Notes: a model not told the origin generated them from the letters alone. Positions 19,643 to 28,226 are shown, numbered from the stretch's first letter. The stretch: 41,590 nucleotides of DNA from Candidatus Limosilactobacillus excrementigallinarum (GCA_019117445.1 DWZS01000019.1:1-41590); one strand, 5' to 3'. Program-made: numbers and translations.

Positions 19643-20164
19643 TTATTTGATTAAATTAATCTGATCGTGCTGATCAACTTCTGATAAATTAACTTGGACT
19701 TTTTCGTCGTTAGCAGTGGGAATATTTTTTCCAACAAAGTCCGGACGAATTGGCATTTCACGATGTCCCCGATCAACCAAGACTGCAATGCTAATTCGTT
19801 GTGGACGTCCCATATCCATTAAAGCATCCATTGCGGCCCGCATCGTCCGACCAGTGTAGAATACGTCATCCACTAAAACGATGTGCTGGTTATCAATGTT
19901 AGCCGAAATTTGGTTGGTTAATTGGCTGGCTTCAGTATTCTGCCGATCATCGCGATAAGCGGAAACATCAACCGCAAAGACTGGAACATGAGCTCCTTCT
20001 AGCTTTGTCATTTGATCCGCAATCCGCTTTGCAAGGAATTCTCCGCGTGTTTTAATGCCCACTAAAATCAGGTTGTTAATTCCCTTGTTCTTTTCAATAA
20101 TTTCGTAGGTCAGTCGCGTCAGTGACCGTTGAATTGTTAAGTTATCCGCAATTGTCTTTTCCAT
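19643..20164 (-). CDS. pyrR: Bifunctional PyrR regulator / uracil phosphoribosyltransferase
   Basis: PyrR binds leader RNA in the presence of uridine nucleotides and causes attenuation of the pyr operon; Bacillus PyrR also has uracil phosphoribosyltransferase activity. The 173-residue type I phosphoribosyltransferase fold has the PRPP-binding motif VLVDDVFYTGRTMRAAMDAL at about residues 95-114, NLILVGIKTRGEFLAKRIA near residue 32 and the RNA-side VLVDRGHRE segment. The ATG at 20164 follows AAAGGTGG; a GTG three codons earlier lies inside that ribosome binding site. First gene of the operon, with binding sites for its product both upstream and downstream. Confidence 0.96.
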   Translation of the reverse strand: MEKTIADNLTIQRSLTRLTYEIIEKNKGINNLILVGIKTRGEFLAKRIADQMTKLEGAHVPVFAVDVSAYRDDRQNTEASQLTNQISANIDNQHIVLVDDVFYTGRTMRAAMDALMDMGRPQRISIAVLVDRGHREMPIRPDFVGKNIPTANDEKVQVNLSEVDQHDQINLIK

Positions 20165-20190
20165 ATGAACCACCTTTCAATTTTCGATGT

Positions 20191-20310
20191 CCAATAAGAA
20201 AACCCCTAGCTACACTGACCGTGTAGTCTAGGGGTTGCGAGATAAAAACCTAGCCATGCTAAGTAATATTTAACCGCTCCTTACTAGCCTCACGGGACTA
20301 ACTTAAAGGA
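20191..20310 (-). promoter_or_regulatory. PyrR-responsive attenuator in the pyrR leader
   Basis: The RNA carries AGTCCCGTGAGGCT (20286-20299), an exact match to the PyrR consensus ARUCCNGNGAGGYU. It sits in a hairpin with outer CCTT/AAGG (20306-20309 with 20279-20282) and inner TAG/CTA pairs. Downstream, a terminator (20201-20236) pairs 15 bases with one bulge and is followed by TTTTCTTATT. A CTAGG segment between the two can pair with the CCTAG of the terminator's first arm and so act as antiterminator. Confidence 0.93.
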
Positions 20311-20324
20311 CATTGATTGCCAAT

Positions 20325-20353
20325 ATAATATATAAAAAATTTAAGAATGTCAA
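20325..20353 (-). promoter_or_regulatory. pyr operon promoter
   Basis: TTGACA (complement at 20348-20353), a 17-base A/T-rich spacer, then TATTAT (complement at 20325-20330). This is a near-consensus sigma-A promoter that starts transcription just ahead of the PyrR-binding hairpin. Confidence 0.92.
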
Positions 20354-20374
20354 CGACTTTTTAAAAAATAGTTA

Positions 20375-20383
20375 TGATAAAAT
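20375..20383 (+). promoter_or_regulatory. Candidate extended -10 promoter for the cation ATPase
   Basis: TGATAAAAT at 20375-20383 is an extended -10 (TGn plus TAAAAT) 36 bases before the TTG start. No good -35 is visible. It lies back to back with the pyr promoter, whose -35 ends 22 bases away. Confidence 0.5.
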
Positions 20384-20418
20384 AATGACATAAACCAACA
20401 AAAAGTAAGGAGACTAAA

Positions 20419-23082
20419 TTGAAGGAAAAATATCAATTAAATTTAACTGAGCTGAAGCAACAATTTGACATTCAAGACTGGACGACTGGGTTGTCTAGTC
20501 AAAAAGCTGCTCAACGACTACAAGAAAATGGCCCCAACGAAATTGAAGTGAAGCCAACTCCTAAATGGAAAATTTTCTTACGTCAATACAACAACATTGT
20601 GATTTACATTTTGCTGGCCGCGACCCTATTAACAATCTTAATCGGTCATTATACCGATGCCGTGGTAATTGCTGCCGTAGTGATCTTAAATTCGCTAATT
20701 GGTTATTTCCAAGAGACAAGTGCTGCCAACGCCTTAGCCAAGATTAAAGAAATGATGGCCCAACACGCCACGGTCTACCGCAATGGGGAACGCCAAGATG
20801 TCAACGCAGCTGATCTCGTAGTCGGCGACGTAGTGTTTCTTGAAGCAGGTGATAATGTTCCTGCAGACCTGCGAATCGTTTCGGCAGACAATCTCCGGAT
20901 TGAAGAATCCGCGTTAACTGGTGAAACAAACTCAGTCATCAAAACCGCAGAGCCATTAGTCGATGATAATGTTCCCCTGGCCGATCGGGTCAACATGGCA
21001 TTTGCTTCCACATCAGTCACCAGTGGAAGCGGAATGGGGATCGTTGTGGCGACTGCTGAACAAACTGAAATTGGTAAGATTTCCCAAGAAGTCGCGCAAA
21101 TCAAGACGCAAAAGACCCCGCTAACTAAGGAAATCGATTACGTTGGTAAGGTCGTTTCTTACATTACCATCATTGCGTCAGTAATTGTCTTTATCGTTGG
21201 CTTCTTCTTGAAGATTTATTCTCTACCGGCGCTGGCACTGGCGGTCGTTGCCATGCTAGTTGGGGCCATCCCTGAAGGATTACCAGCAATTACCTCTGTG
21301 ATTCTGGCCTTTGGAATTAGTAAAATGGCTAAGCTGTATAATACCATTATTAAATCAATGCCCGCTGTAGAAACGTTAGGATCGGTGGACGTTATCGCGA
21401 CGGATAAAACTGGGACCCTAACTAAGAACGAAATGAGTGCAACGGAACTGTGGGTCGGTAACCAGCATTATACGGTGAGTGGGAATGGCTACGCCCCCGT
21501 TGGAGAAATTACGACCGCTGGTCAGCCCGCCGAAATGAATAGTGACTTGAAACTTTTTCTCGAAGCTGGTTATCAAGCCAATGACACTATTTTGACAGAA
21601 AATGATGGTAAATGGTCAATTAACGGTGAACCAACTGATGGTGCATTCCTCACCCTTTACCGAAAGGCACTCGGGGTCGACTATCACTCACCATATGAAC
21701 CGGAAGATCTTCTACCGTTTGATTCAGATTACCGCTACATCGCGGAATTAACCAAAAATCAGGAAAATGGTCGTCAATACATTTTTGTTAAGGGCTCGCC
21801 TGATAAACTTTTTGAAATGGCAACCAAGGGGGACCCGAACTTCGCACTGGACAAATGGCAACAACGAGTTGCTGATTGGTCAGCAGATGGTAAACGAGTG
21901 ATTGCCGTTGGTTATCGTGAAGTGCCAAGTAATGAAACGCTAACCGATGTTGAACATGAACACCTTTTTGCCGGCATCAAATTTCTCGGCTTAGCGGCAC
22001 TGCGGGACGCGCCTCGTAAAGAAGTCATTGCCGCCCTTAAAACCATGAATAATGCCGGAGTAGCTGTTAAGATGATCACCGGTGACGACCCGACAACTGC
22101 GCGGGCAATCGGAAAGGAACTTGGTTTGGCGCCGGGGGAAATTAACGCAATTACCGGTGCTGAATGGGACCAGCTACCAGAAGAAGCTCGCCCAGACGTT
22201 GCCGATCAAACCCAGGTCTTTGCACGGACGACGCCGCAAAATAAACTTGAGATTATTGAAGCACTCCAAAAGAAGCAAAAAACAACCGCCATGGTTGGTG
22301 ACGGTGTGAATGATGCGCCAGCCCTCAAAAAGGCTGATATTGGGGTCGCAATGGGGATTAAGGGAACGGACGTTGCTAAAGACTCAGCTGATATGATCCT
22401 TGGTGATGACAACTTTGCCACAATGGCGGCTGTCATTAAAGAAGGGCGACGAATCTACGACAACATTAAACGAAGTATCCTCTTCCTGCTTCCGACTTCC
22501 TTTGCGGAAGGGTTAGTGGTCGCCTTTTCACTGTTGACTGGACAGGAAGTTCCTCTACAACCTTCACAATTGCTATGGATCAACTTGATTTCCGCGATTA
22601 CCATTCAATTTGCCTTTGTCTTTGAACCAGCGGCCAAGGGTATTATGAATCGTGAACCACGACCAGTTCATCAACGGCTCATGAATGGACATGATTTGAT
22701 TCAAATGGGATATGTGGCAGCTCTAATGGCAATCTTTGCCTTAGTCGGCTACGACTGGTTTATTCATGCTGGAGCAGACACAATTAATGCTACGACGATG
22801 ATGGTAAACACAATCGTTTTCAGTAAGATCTTATATTTCTTCAGTATTCGAACTGACGACTACGGTGTTCACCGTCTTAACAGCATTACCGCTAAAGCCT
22901 GGGGAGTTATCCTCCTGATGATTGGATTCCAGTTAATCCTCACCTACGTTCCCTTCATGCAAAGTGTTTTCCACGTTGAAGGGCTAAACATTATTGAATG
23001 GATTGCCGTCCTTATCTTTGCTGCCCTAACCTTCATCTTGGCAGAGCTAGATAAATTGATTATGGCTATTCGCCAACGATAG
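20419..23082 (+). CDS. P2-type cation-transporting ATPase
   Basis: An 887-residue membrane ion pump of the SERCA/PMR1-like P2 branch. It shows the cation_ATPase_N domain, the actuator motif LTGET, PEGLP in TM4 (Glu286), the phosphorylated Asp329 in DKTGTLT, nucleotide-binding KGSPDKL, the hinge MVGDGVNDAPAL and a six-helix C-terminal bundle. Compared without gaps to SERCA1 ion ligands, E309 and E771 are kept (E286, E697) and N796 is kept (N722), but N768 is Ser694 and D800 is Ala726. The ion is therefore uncertain; calcium should not be assumed. Start is TTG with AAGGAGA upstream. Monocistronic: own promoter before, terminator after. Confidence 0.9.
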   Translation: MKEKYQLNLTELKQQFDIQDWTTGLSSQKAAQRLQENGPNEIEVKPTPKWKIFLRQYNNIVIYILLAATLLTILIGHYTDAVVIAAVVILNSLIGYFQETSAANALAKIKEMMAQHATVYRNGERQDVNAADLVVGDVVFLEAGDNVPADLRIVSADNLRIEESALTGETNSVIKTAEPLVDDNVPLADRVNMAFASTSVTSGSGMGIVVATAEQTEIGKISQEVAQIKTQKTPLTKEIDYVGKVVSYITIIASVIVFIVGFFLKIYSLPALALAVVAMLVGAIPEGLPAITSVILAFGISKMAKLYNTIIKSMPAVETLGSVDVIATDKTGTLTKNEMSATELWVGNQHYTVSGNGYAPVGEITTAGQPAEMNSDLKLFLEAGYQANDTILTENDGKWSINGEPTDGAFLTLYRKALGVDYHSPYEPEDLLPFDSDYRYIAELTKNQENGRQYIFVKGSPDKLFEMATKGDPNFALDKWQQRVADWSADGKRVIAVGYREVPSNETLTDVEHEHLFAGIKFLGLAALRDAPRKEVIAALKTMNNAGVAVKMITGDDPTTARAIGKELGLAPGEINAITGAEWDQLPEEARPDVADQTQVFARTTPQNKLEIIEALQKKQKTTAMVGDGVNDAPALKKADIGVAMGIKGTDVAKDSADMILGDDNFATMAAVIKEGRRIYDNIKRSILFLLPTSFAEGLVVAFSLLTGQEVPLQPSQLLWINLISAITIQFAFVFEPAAKGIMNREPRPVHQRLMNGHDLIQMGYVAALMAIFALVGYDWFIHAGADTINATTMMVNTIVFSKILYFFSIRTDDYGVHRLNSITAKAWGVILLMIGFQLILTYVPFMQSVFHVEGLNIIEWIAVLIFAALTFILAELDKLIMAIRQR

Positions 23083-23100
23083 TTTTAATTTCAGATCAAT

Positions 23101-23130
23101 AAAGGCGAGACAGAAAATGTCTCGCCTTTT
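23101..23130. terminator. Bidirectional terminator, ATPase / oxidoreductase
   Basis: AAAGGCGAGACA pairs perfectly over 12 bp with TGTCTCGCCTTT around a GAAAA loop, with T on the plus side and A on the minus side, between two converging genes. Confidence 0.92.
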
Positions 23131-23136
23131 ATATTG

Positions 23137-24483
23137 TTATTTCACTGGTTGTTTAAATAAATCATTGAATGCTTCCGCCATCGTTGGATGAGTGTAAATC
23201 ATGTCACGAAGCATTTCATATGGTAAGTGGCCCTTCATCGCTAGCGCAACCGTGTTAATCAACTCGTGAGATTCTTCCGCATAGATCGTTGCTCCTAAAA
23301 TTTCATGTGAATCTTGATCAACAATCGCCTTAAAAATACCACGTTGATCTTCAATTACCCGGGCTTTTGGAATAGCATTAGCCATTAATTTGAAGACCAA
23401 TACCTTCTTACCCGCCCGCCGAGCTTCTTCTTCGGTTATTCCAACACTGGAGAGTGGTGGCGTGATGAATGTACTGTGAGGAACGACATTCCGGTCTACC
23501 GTTGTCCGTTGTCCATCACCAAATAGCTGATCCTTGACAATCCGGAAATCATCAAGTGAAATGTAGGTAAATTGAGGGCCGCCATTTACGTCACCCAATG
23601 CCCATACATTATCAACGGTCGTTTTAAGGTGCTGATCAACCTTAATCGCCCCGCGTTTGGTAAGTTGAATGTCGGTATTTTCAAGTCCGAGACCAGTAGT
23701 ATTCGGCTTTCTACCAGTTGCAACTAATAGTACATCAAATTTTTGTTCACTTGTTTGACCGTTTTGGCGATAACTAATCGTTACCTCATGACCTGTCGAA
23801 TGAACACTTTGTAATTCACTATTTAACTCAACTTTAATTCCGGATCCTTGTAAGTCAGTCGCTACTAATTTGGCTGCTTCCGGCTCCGTGCGTCCCAACA
23901 GCTGATCATGATGATCAAAAATAGTCACGTCACTGCCATAGCTGTTAAACATTTCTGCAAATTCTAGGCCAATGTGCCCACCACCTAGGATCGCTAACCG
24001 TTTTGGCAAACTAGGTAGTGTCATCGCCTCTTTAGACGTTACAACGCGCTCACTTAACTGCAATCCGGAAATGTCTGGAATGATTGGTTGCGCTCCAGTA
24101 TTAATAAAGATCCGTTCACCTTCAACAGTTACTTCAGTACCATCAGTCTTGCGCACACTAATTTGATGATTACCAGTAAAAGTAGCCTTACCATCTAGGA
24201 CTGTAATTGTCGGTTCATCAGCAAGCATATGGTAATTCTTGTTCCGCAATTGGTCAGTCATTTCACCCCGTCGTGAAACGGCTTCAGTAAATGGCACATT
24301 CCGCTGACCATTTAAAATTAAATTCTTTGATGGCAAACAGCCAATATTAATACAAGTACCGCCGTACATTTGATTGGATTGTTCAATTACTAACACTTCT
24401 TCATGCTGGGTGGCTAAAAACTTAGCAAGTGTCTTACCACCCTTACCAAAGCCAACAACAATATTTCGGTAACGTTTTGTCAT
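23137..24483 (-). CDS. RclA-like FAD-dependent pyridine nucleotide-disulfide oxidoreductase
   Basis: A 448-residue class I flavoprotein disulfide reductase. The N terminus has the FAD-binding VVGFGKGGKTLAK and the redox pair GGTCINIGC (Cys44, Cys49) followed by LPSKNL. A second Rossmann motif, LAILGGGHIGLEFAEMF, is the NAD(P) site; WALGDVNGG is the second FAD motif; and HPTMAEAF supplies the C-terminal His-Glu of the partner subunit. The opening residues and the EQSNQMYGGTCINIGC stretch closely resemble E. coli RclA, a copper(II) reductase linked to hypochlorite resistance; that function is an inference here. Glutathione or mercuric reductase are less likely. CAGGAGG precedes the ATG. Confidence 0.85.
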   Translation of the reverse strand: MTKRYRNIVVGFGKGGKTLAKFLATQHEEVLVIEQSNQMYGGTCINIGCLPSKNLILNGQRNVPFTEAVSRRGEMTDQLRNKNYHMLADEPTITVLDGKATFTGNHQISVRKTDGTEVTVEGERIFINTGAQPIIPDISGLQLSERVVTSKEAMTLPSLPKRLAILGGGHIGLEFAEMFNSYGSDVTIFDHHDQLLGRTEPEAAKLVATDLQGSGIKVELNSELQSVHSTGHEVTISYRQNGQTSEQKFDVLLVATGRKPNTTGLGLENTDIQLTKRGAIKVDQHLKTTVDNVWALGDVNGGPQFTYISLDDFRIVKDQLFGDGQRTTVDRNVVPHSTFITPPLSSVGITEEEARRAGKKVLVFKLMANAIPKARVIEDQRGIFKAIVDQDSHEILGATIYAEESHELINTVALAMKGHLPYEMLRDMIYTHPTMAEAFNDLFKQPVK

Positions 24484-24538
24484 GGTGTCGCCTCCTGAAT
24501 CTTTCGACTTAATAGCTTACTTTTTATAAGTATTTCGA

Positions 24539-24600
24539 ATTCAGTATACATAATTTCTAGTAATTTGGCAATTAATTGTTATGTCAAATTGATACTGAAT
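24539..24600. repeat. Inverted repeat around the oxidoreductase promoter
   Basis: ATTCAGTAT (24539-24547) and its exact reverse complement ATACTGAAT (24592-24600) are separated by 44 bases that contain the promoter; the first copy overlaps the -10. Two half-sites in this arrangement could bind a regulator, but no regulator gene is adjacent. Confidence 0.5.
24543..24571 (-). promoter_or_regulatory. Promoter of the RclA-like gene
   Basis: TTGCCA (complement at 24566-24571), a 17-base spacer and TATACT (complement at 24543-24548), about 60 bases before the ATG. Confidence 0.75.
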
Positions 24601-24619
24601 CTGAGAAGGTTTTTCCCCT

Positions 24620-24659
24620 AAAGAAAAAAGACCGCCTCACCAAAAGTGAGACGGTCTTT
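24620..24659 (-). terminator. Terminator after rplS
   Basis: On the minus strand AAAGACCG and GTGAG-side arms form a 13-bp stem with one mismatch (24627-24640 with 24646-24659), followed by TTTTTTCTTT. It starts 37 bases beyond the rplS stop. Confidence 0.9.
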
Positions 24660-24696
24660 AGTATTTTGATAATCCCTTGTGTCGTAAGGGTTAAGA

Positions 24697-25059
24697 CTAC
24701 TTAACGTCGCGACGCTTTTCAGCAATCCGAGTAGCCTTACCAGTACGTTCACGCAAGTAGTACAACTTAGCACGACGTACACGACCATGGCGGATAACAT
24801 CAATCTTTTCAACACGTGGTGTGTGAAGAGGGAATGTCCGTTCAACACCAACACCGTTACTGATCTTACGAACAGTGTAGGTAGCTGAAATACCTGAACC
24901 ATGGCGCTTAATAACAACACCTTCAAACATTTGAACACGTTCACGTGAACCTTCCACAATCAGGGCGTGAACACGAACTGTATCACCGGCACGAAAATCA
25001 GGAATGTCATCCCGAAGTTGACTTGCAGTGATTTTTTCGATCAATTGATTTTGACGCAT
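24697..25059 (-). CDS. rplS: 50S ribosomal protein L19
   Basis: A 120-residue ribosomal protein at the 30S-50S interface. The family core is clear: [20 protein letters not shown] near residue 22, [12 protein letters not shown], then [19 protein letters not shown] and the basic C-terminal [22 protein letters not shown]. Length matches Gram-positive L19. Its ATG follows AAAGGAAAG. In many Firmicutes it directly follows trmD; here an amino acid permease is in between, and rplS has its own extended -10 promoter, a structured leader and a terminator, so it can be a unit by itself. Confidence 0.97.
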   Translation of the reverse strand: MRQNQLIEKITASQLRDDIPDFRAGDTVRVHALIVEGSRERVQMFEGVVIKRHGSGISATYTVRKISNGVGVERTFPLHTPRVEKIDVIRHGRVRRAKLYYLRERTGKATRIAEKRRDVK

Positions 25060-25074
25060 ATCTTTTCTTTCCTT

Positions 25075-25136
25075 TCGCCGACATTCATTCTTTCCCTTGG
25101 GAACAGCGGAATACCGTTTATATGGCTAAACAGCCA
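25075..25136 (-). ncRNA. Candidate ribosomal protein L19 leader
   Basis: The untranslated leader of rplS contains two perfect small hairpins on the minus strand: TGGCTG-TT-TAGCCA-type at 25123-25136, at the predicted transcript start, and TTCCC-AA-GGGAA at 25092-25103, with GTATTCCGCTG between them. Position and style fit the L19 leader family known in low-GC Gram-positives, where L19 represses its own synthesis. The family match is from memory and not from a model search. Confidence 0.5.
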
Positions 25137-25142
25137 TGAACT

Positions 25143-25171
25143 AATATAACATAATTACCTGCCACACTCAA
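25143..25171 (-). promoter_or_regulatory. Promoter of rplS
   Basis: TTGAGT (complement at 25166-25171), a 17-base spacer and an extended -10, TGTTATATT (core complement at 25143-25148). It lies only 15-43 bases beyond the permease stop. Confidence 0.85.
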
Positions 25172-25185
25172 CACCTAATTTTATT

Positions 25186-26622
25186 TTATGGGTGTTCACG
25201 GGAATTTAATACTGAATGCCGAATTCCATAACCAAAATAAACAATTAACCCAAGGGCAAACCAGCCCACCATTAATAACTTAGCATCAACATTTAAATTC
25301 CAAAAGATAACTGCTGAGAATAGTGCAGAAATTGCTGGCAAATACGGATAACCTGGCATCTTAAATGACGCTTCTGGAAGATCCTTGCCCTCGCGTTTTC
25401 GTAACGTATAGATCCCTAATGACACAAAGATAAAGGCCACTAAGGTTCCCGCAGAAACCAAAGTTGCTAAAAACGTAAATGGAAAGACAGATCCTAAAAT
25501 CATTGCGAGAACGGTAATGGTCCACAAAGCATGATTGGGAACCTTTTTATCATTGACATGACCTAGTGTTTTGGGCAAGAGGCCATCCCGACCAAAGGCA
25601 TAAATCAAACGTGATGATGCCAGCAAAATGGCAATCAACGCTGAAAAAATTCCAATAATCGCAACGATCGATAATAAATTAGCAGTAATATAATGCCCTG
25701 CATGGCGTAATGCCCAAGCTGCTGGTTCCGCATTTCCTTTATAGTTGGTGTATTTAAACATTCCAACCAACACAAGGGAAACTGCGATGAAGAATCCAGT
25801 ACCGAGGACCAGCGTACCGATTAACCCACGGGGCATCGTTTTTTGTGGATTCTTCGTTTCTGCAGTATTGGCAGCAATCGCATCAAAGCCCACATAAGCA
25901 ATAAAAATCTGTGAGGCCCCGGCCATGATCCCGGTCCAGCCACCAAAGGCCGTTCCTGGTTGGTGTGGAGGAATAAATGGTACGTAATTCTGCGGATGGA
26001 TCGCTGTTGCACCGACTACCACAAACATGATAATCACAATCAACTTAATAGATACAATCGTATTTTCAATTCGACTAACCTGGTGAACTCCACGTGATAA
26101 AAGCACGCCGACAATTAAAATCGCCACGGCCGCTAAAATATCAATGTAGGATCCCTGGTGCGGGCTAAAGCCACCCGTCAGTGCTTTTGGCAGTTGAATT
26201 CCAAAACTGGCTAAAAAGCCTTGCATGTAAGCAGACCACCCTGAAGCCACAAACGCCACCGAAATAAAATATTCAGCAAGTAGGGCCCATCCAGCAATCC
26301 ACCCAAAAAATTCACCAAATAACACATTCATCCAAGAAAATGCCGAGCCAGCAAAGGGTAATACTGATGCTGTTTCAGCATAAGCTAACGCCGATAGACC
26401 AGCGCCAATCGCCGCCACAATAAACGCCAGTGGTACTGCGGGGCCAGTATGATCTGCTGCCACTATCCCCGGTAACGTGAATATAGCAGTTCCGACCACC
26501 ATCCCTGTACCTAAGCCAATTAAGTCCAAGGTTGTCAAAGTTGGATCAAGATTGCCATCCTTCAATTGATAAACCGACGGATCCTCTTTTTGCAAAAGAC
26601 GCTGAACAAACTTATTCTTCAT
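25186..26622 (-). CDS. APC-family amino acid permease
   Basis: A 478-residue integral membrane transporter of the amino acid-polyamine-organocation superfamily, probably a proton symporter. The first helix carries the substrate-backbone motif [17 protein letters not shown] (about residues 35-51), followed by about eleven further hydrophobic segments; [17 protein letters not shown] near residue 235 is the TM6 signature, and [13 protein letters not shown] follows it. It resembles the YfnA/YhdG (CAT-type) group; the substrate cannot be told. The ATG at 26622 lies 7 bases after AGGAG and overlaps the trmD 3' end by 11 bases; a GTG two codons earlier is a weaker start. It is an accessory gene coupled to trmD. 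Confidence 0.9.
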   Translation of the reverse strand: MKNKFVQRLLQKEDPSVYQLKDGNLDPTLTTLDLIGLGTGMVVGTAIFTLPGIVAADHTGPAVPLAFIVAAIGAGLSALAYAETASVLPFAGSAFSWMNVLFGEFFGWIAGWALLAEYFISVAFVASGWSAYMQGFLASFGIQLPKALTGGFSPHQGSYIDILAAVAILIVGVLLSRGVHQVSRIENTIVSIKLIVIIMFVVVGATAIHPQNYVPFIPPHQPGTAFGGWTGIMAGASQIFIAYVGFDAIAANTAETKNPQKTMPRGLIGTLVLGTGFFIAVSLVLVGMFKYTNYKGNAEPAAWALRHAGHYITANLLSIVAIIGIFSALIAILLASSRLIYAFGRDGLLPKTLGHVNDKKVPNHALWTITVLAMILGSVFPFTFLATLVSAGTLVAFIFVSLGIYTLRKREGKDLPEASFKMPGYPYLPAISALFSAVIFWNLNVDAKLLMVGWFALGLIVYFGYGIRHSVLNSREHP

Positions 26623-27370
26623 CGTCACGCTCCTGATCTAACTTTAAATCTTGCAGCATAATTTCCTGTTCCCGTGTTAAATTGGCGGTCTCAAGTAAAT
26701 CAGGACGGCGCTCCAATGTCCGGCGCAGTGATTCACGCATCCGCCATTCCTTAATTTTTTGGTGATTACCACTAGTCAGCACTTCCGGAACCTTCATGCC
26801 ACGAAAATCTGCCGGACGGGTGTATTGGGGATACTCTAGCAAACCGTTAGAAAATGAATCCCCCATTGGTGAAGCTTGATTTCCTAAAACACCAGGAACA
26901 AAGCGCACGGTCGCATCAATCATCACCATCGCGGCTAATTCACCACCCGTTAAGACGTAATCACCTAAGGATGCTTCATCAGTTACTAAATTACGAATTC
27001 GTTCGTCATAGCCTTCATAATGTCCACAAATAAACGTTAAGTGCTCTTCTTGAGCTAATTCTTGGGCATACTTTTGGTCAAACCGACGACCGGCAGGATC
27101 CATTAAAATAACTCGTCCTTTTGGATATTTACCGGCAACTTCTTGATCAATTGCTGCCATTGCATCAAAAATCGGTTGGGCTTGCAAAAGCATTCCCGCA
27201 CCGCCACCAAACGGTGCATCATCAACGTGACGGTGTTTATCAGTGGTGTACTGACGAAAATCCGTCACATTAATATCTAAAAAGCCATCATCTTGCGCCC
27301 GACCGACAATCGATTCACCCAGGGTCGCCTGAAACATATCGGGAAACAGGCTCAAAATATCAATTCGCAT
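26612..27370 (-). CDS. trmD: tRNA (guanine-37-N1)-methyltransferase
   Basis: TrmD methylates G37 next to the anticodon and so prevents +1 frameshifting. The 252-residue SPOUT-fold enzyme has the N-terminal [13 protein letters not shown], the active-site loop [12 protein letters not shown] (about residues 50-61), the knot segment [11 protein letters not shown] and the SAM-binding ...[13 protein letters not shown] (about 130-145). Its ATG overlaps the rimM stop (TAATG), and its last 11 bases contain the permease start, so rimM, trmD and the permease are translationally linked. Confidence 0.97.
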   Translation of the reverse strand: MRIDILSLFPDMFQATLGESIVGRAQDDGFLDINVTDFRQYTTDKHRHVDDAPFGGGAGMLLQAQPIFDAMAAIDQEVAGKYPKGRVILMDPAGRRFDQKYAQELAQEEHLTFICGHYEGYDERIRNLVTDEASLGDYVLTGGELAAMVMIDATVRFVPGVLGNQASPMGDSFSNGLLEYPQYTRPADFRGMKVPEVLTSGNHQKIKEWRMRESLRRTLERRPDLLETANLTREQEIMLQDLKLDQERDDEE

Positions 27371-27885
27371 TACTCTAACCCCTCCAGTAATTCTACGGTT
27401 ACCACTTGTCGAGCTAAGTCCACATCCTTAATGACATCGTTAATTACCGGTAAAAGTAGGTCGCTTTGCTTATCACGTTGAACGACCCAGACATCATTTG
27501 CACCTGGCGACATAATTTCCTTAATCTTCCCTAAATGACGACCATCGACCGTTACTACATCCAAGCCAATAATCTGATGGTAGTAATATTCACCATCTGC
27601 TAATTCGTCTTGTTGGTCACCAGAAACCGCGAGGAAACAATCCCGAAACTTTTCGACTTCGTTAATATTGTCTAATCCCTGAAATTTAACTAGCTCCATT
27701 CCCTTATGAGGGCGGGCCTTTTCAATGGTTACTGGAATATATTCATGATTTTTTTCAATAACCAATTGACTACCAGCCTTAAATCGCTCATCCGCAAAAT
27801 CGGTAATTGGCACCACCCGGACTTCACCGCGGATACCATGGGTATTTACAATTTTCCCGACATGATAATAGTTTGGTTTTGGCAT
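27370..27885 (-). CDS. rimM: Ribosome maturation factor RimM
   Basis: RimM assists late assembly of the 30S subunit head and binds S19. The 171-residue protein has the N-terminal RimM domain ([19 protein letters not shown], residues 7-25) and the C-terminal PRC-barrel ([15 protein letters not shown], then PGANDVWVV and LLPVINDVI). A GGAG site precedes the ATG. It overlaps trmD by one base. A terminator-type hairpin stands 29 bases before its start, so expression depends on read-through from rpsP-khpA or on a promoter I cannot see. Confidence 0.96.
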   Translation of the reverse strand: MPKPNYYHVGKIVNTHGIRGEVRVVPITDFADERFKAGSQLVIEKNHEYIPVTIEKARPHKGMELVKFQGLDNINEVEKFRDCFLAVSGDQQDELADGEYYYHQIIGLDVVTVDGRHLGKIKEIMSPGANDVWVVQRDKQSDLLLPVINDVIKDVDLARQVVTVELLEGLE

Positions 27886-27913
27886 TACTCCAATCTCCTT
27901 TTAGTAAATTACG

Positions 27914-27947
27914 AAAAAAGACCGGGAAGTTACTCCCAGTCCTTTTT
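27914..27947 (-). terminator. Internal terminator between khpA and rimM
   Basis: On the minus strand AAAAGGACTGGGA pairs with TCCCGGTCTTTT (two G-U pairs) followed by a run of six T. It overlaps the khpA stop region and looks like a full intrinsic terminator within a series that is usually cotranscribed. Confidence 0.85.
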
Positions 27948-28206
27948 AATGGCGGTGATCATTAATGACTAACCGAATTTTCTTCGCGTTGACATGTTTG
28001 TTCCGTGCTCCTTCGACCACGGTCCGTAACGCACTCGCAACATGGCCTTGCCGACCAATTACGCGACCGACGTCAGTAGCGGCAACGTCTAATACGTATT
28101 CCCGATACCGTTCAGTATCACGCTCAGTCACAGTAACAGCACTGGGCTCTTGAACTAATGGCTGAACCAACGTCACAATCAACTTTGAAAAATCAATTTC
28201 TTTCAT
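27946..28206 (-). CDS. khpA: KH-domain RNA-binding protein KhpA
   Basis: An 86-residue single KH-domain protein (YlqC family) with the GxxG loop in VIGRQGHVASALRTVV (about residues 53-68). In pneumococcus and lactobacilli KhpA forms a heterodimer with KhpB/Jag and influences cell elongation and small-RNA biology; in this window only the sequence family can be shown. It lies 20 bases after rpsP with GAGGT upstream. The order rpsP-khpA-rimM-trmD is the standard Firmicutes order. Confidence 0.93.
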   Translation of the reverse strand: MKEIDFSKLIVTLVQPLVQEPSAVTVTERDTERYREYVLDVAATDVGRVIGRQGHVASALRTVVEGARNKHVNAKKIRLVINDHRH

Positions 28207-28226
28207 GCATTATGACCTCAAAACCA

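Noticed and set aside
24618..24959. 113-codon minus-strand frame overlapping rplS
   Set aside because: It overlaps L19 in another frame and runs through the rplS terminator; the composition is Val/Leu-rich shadow sequence.
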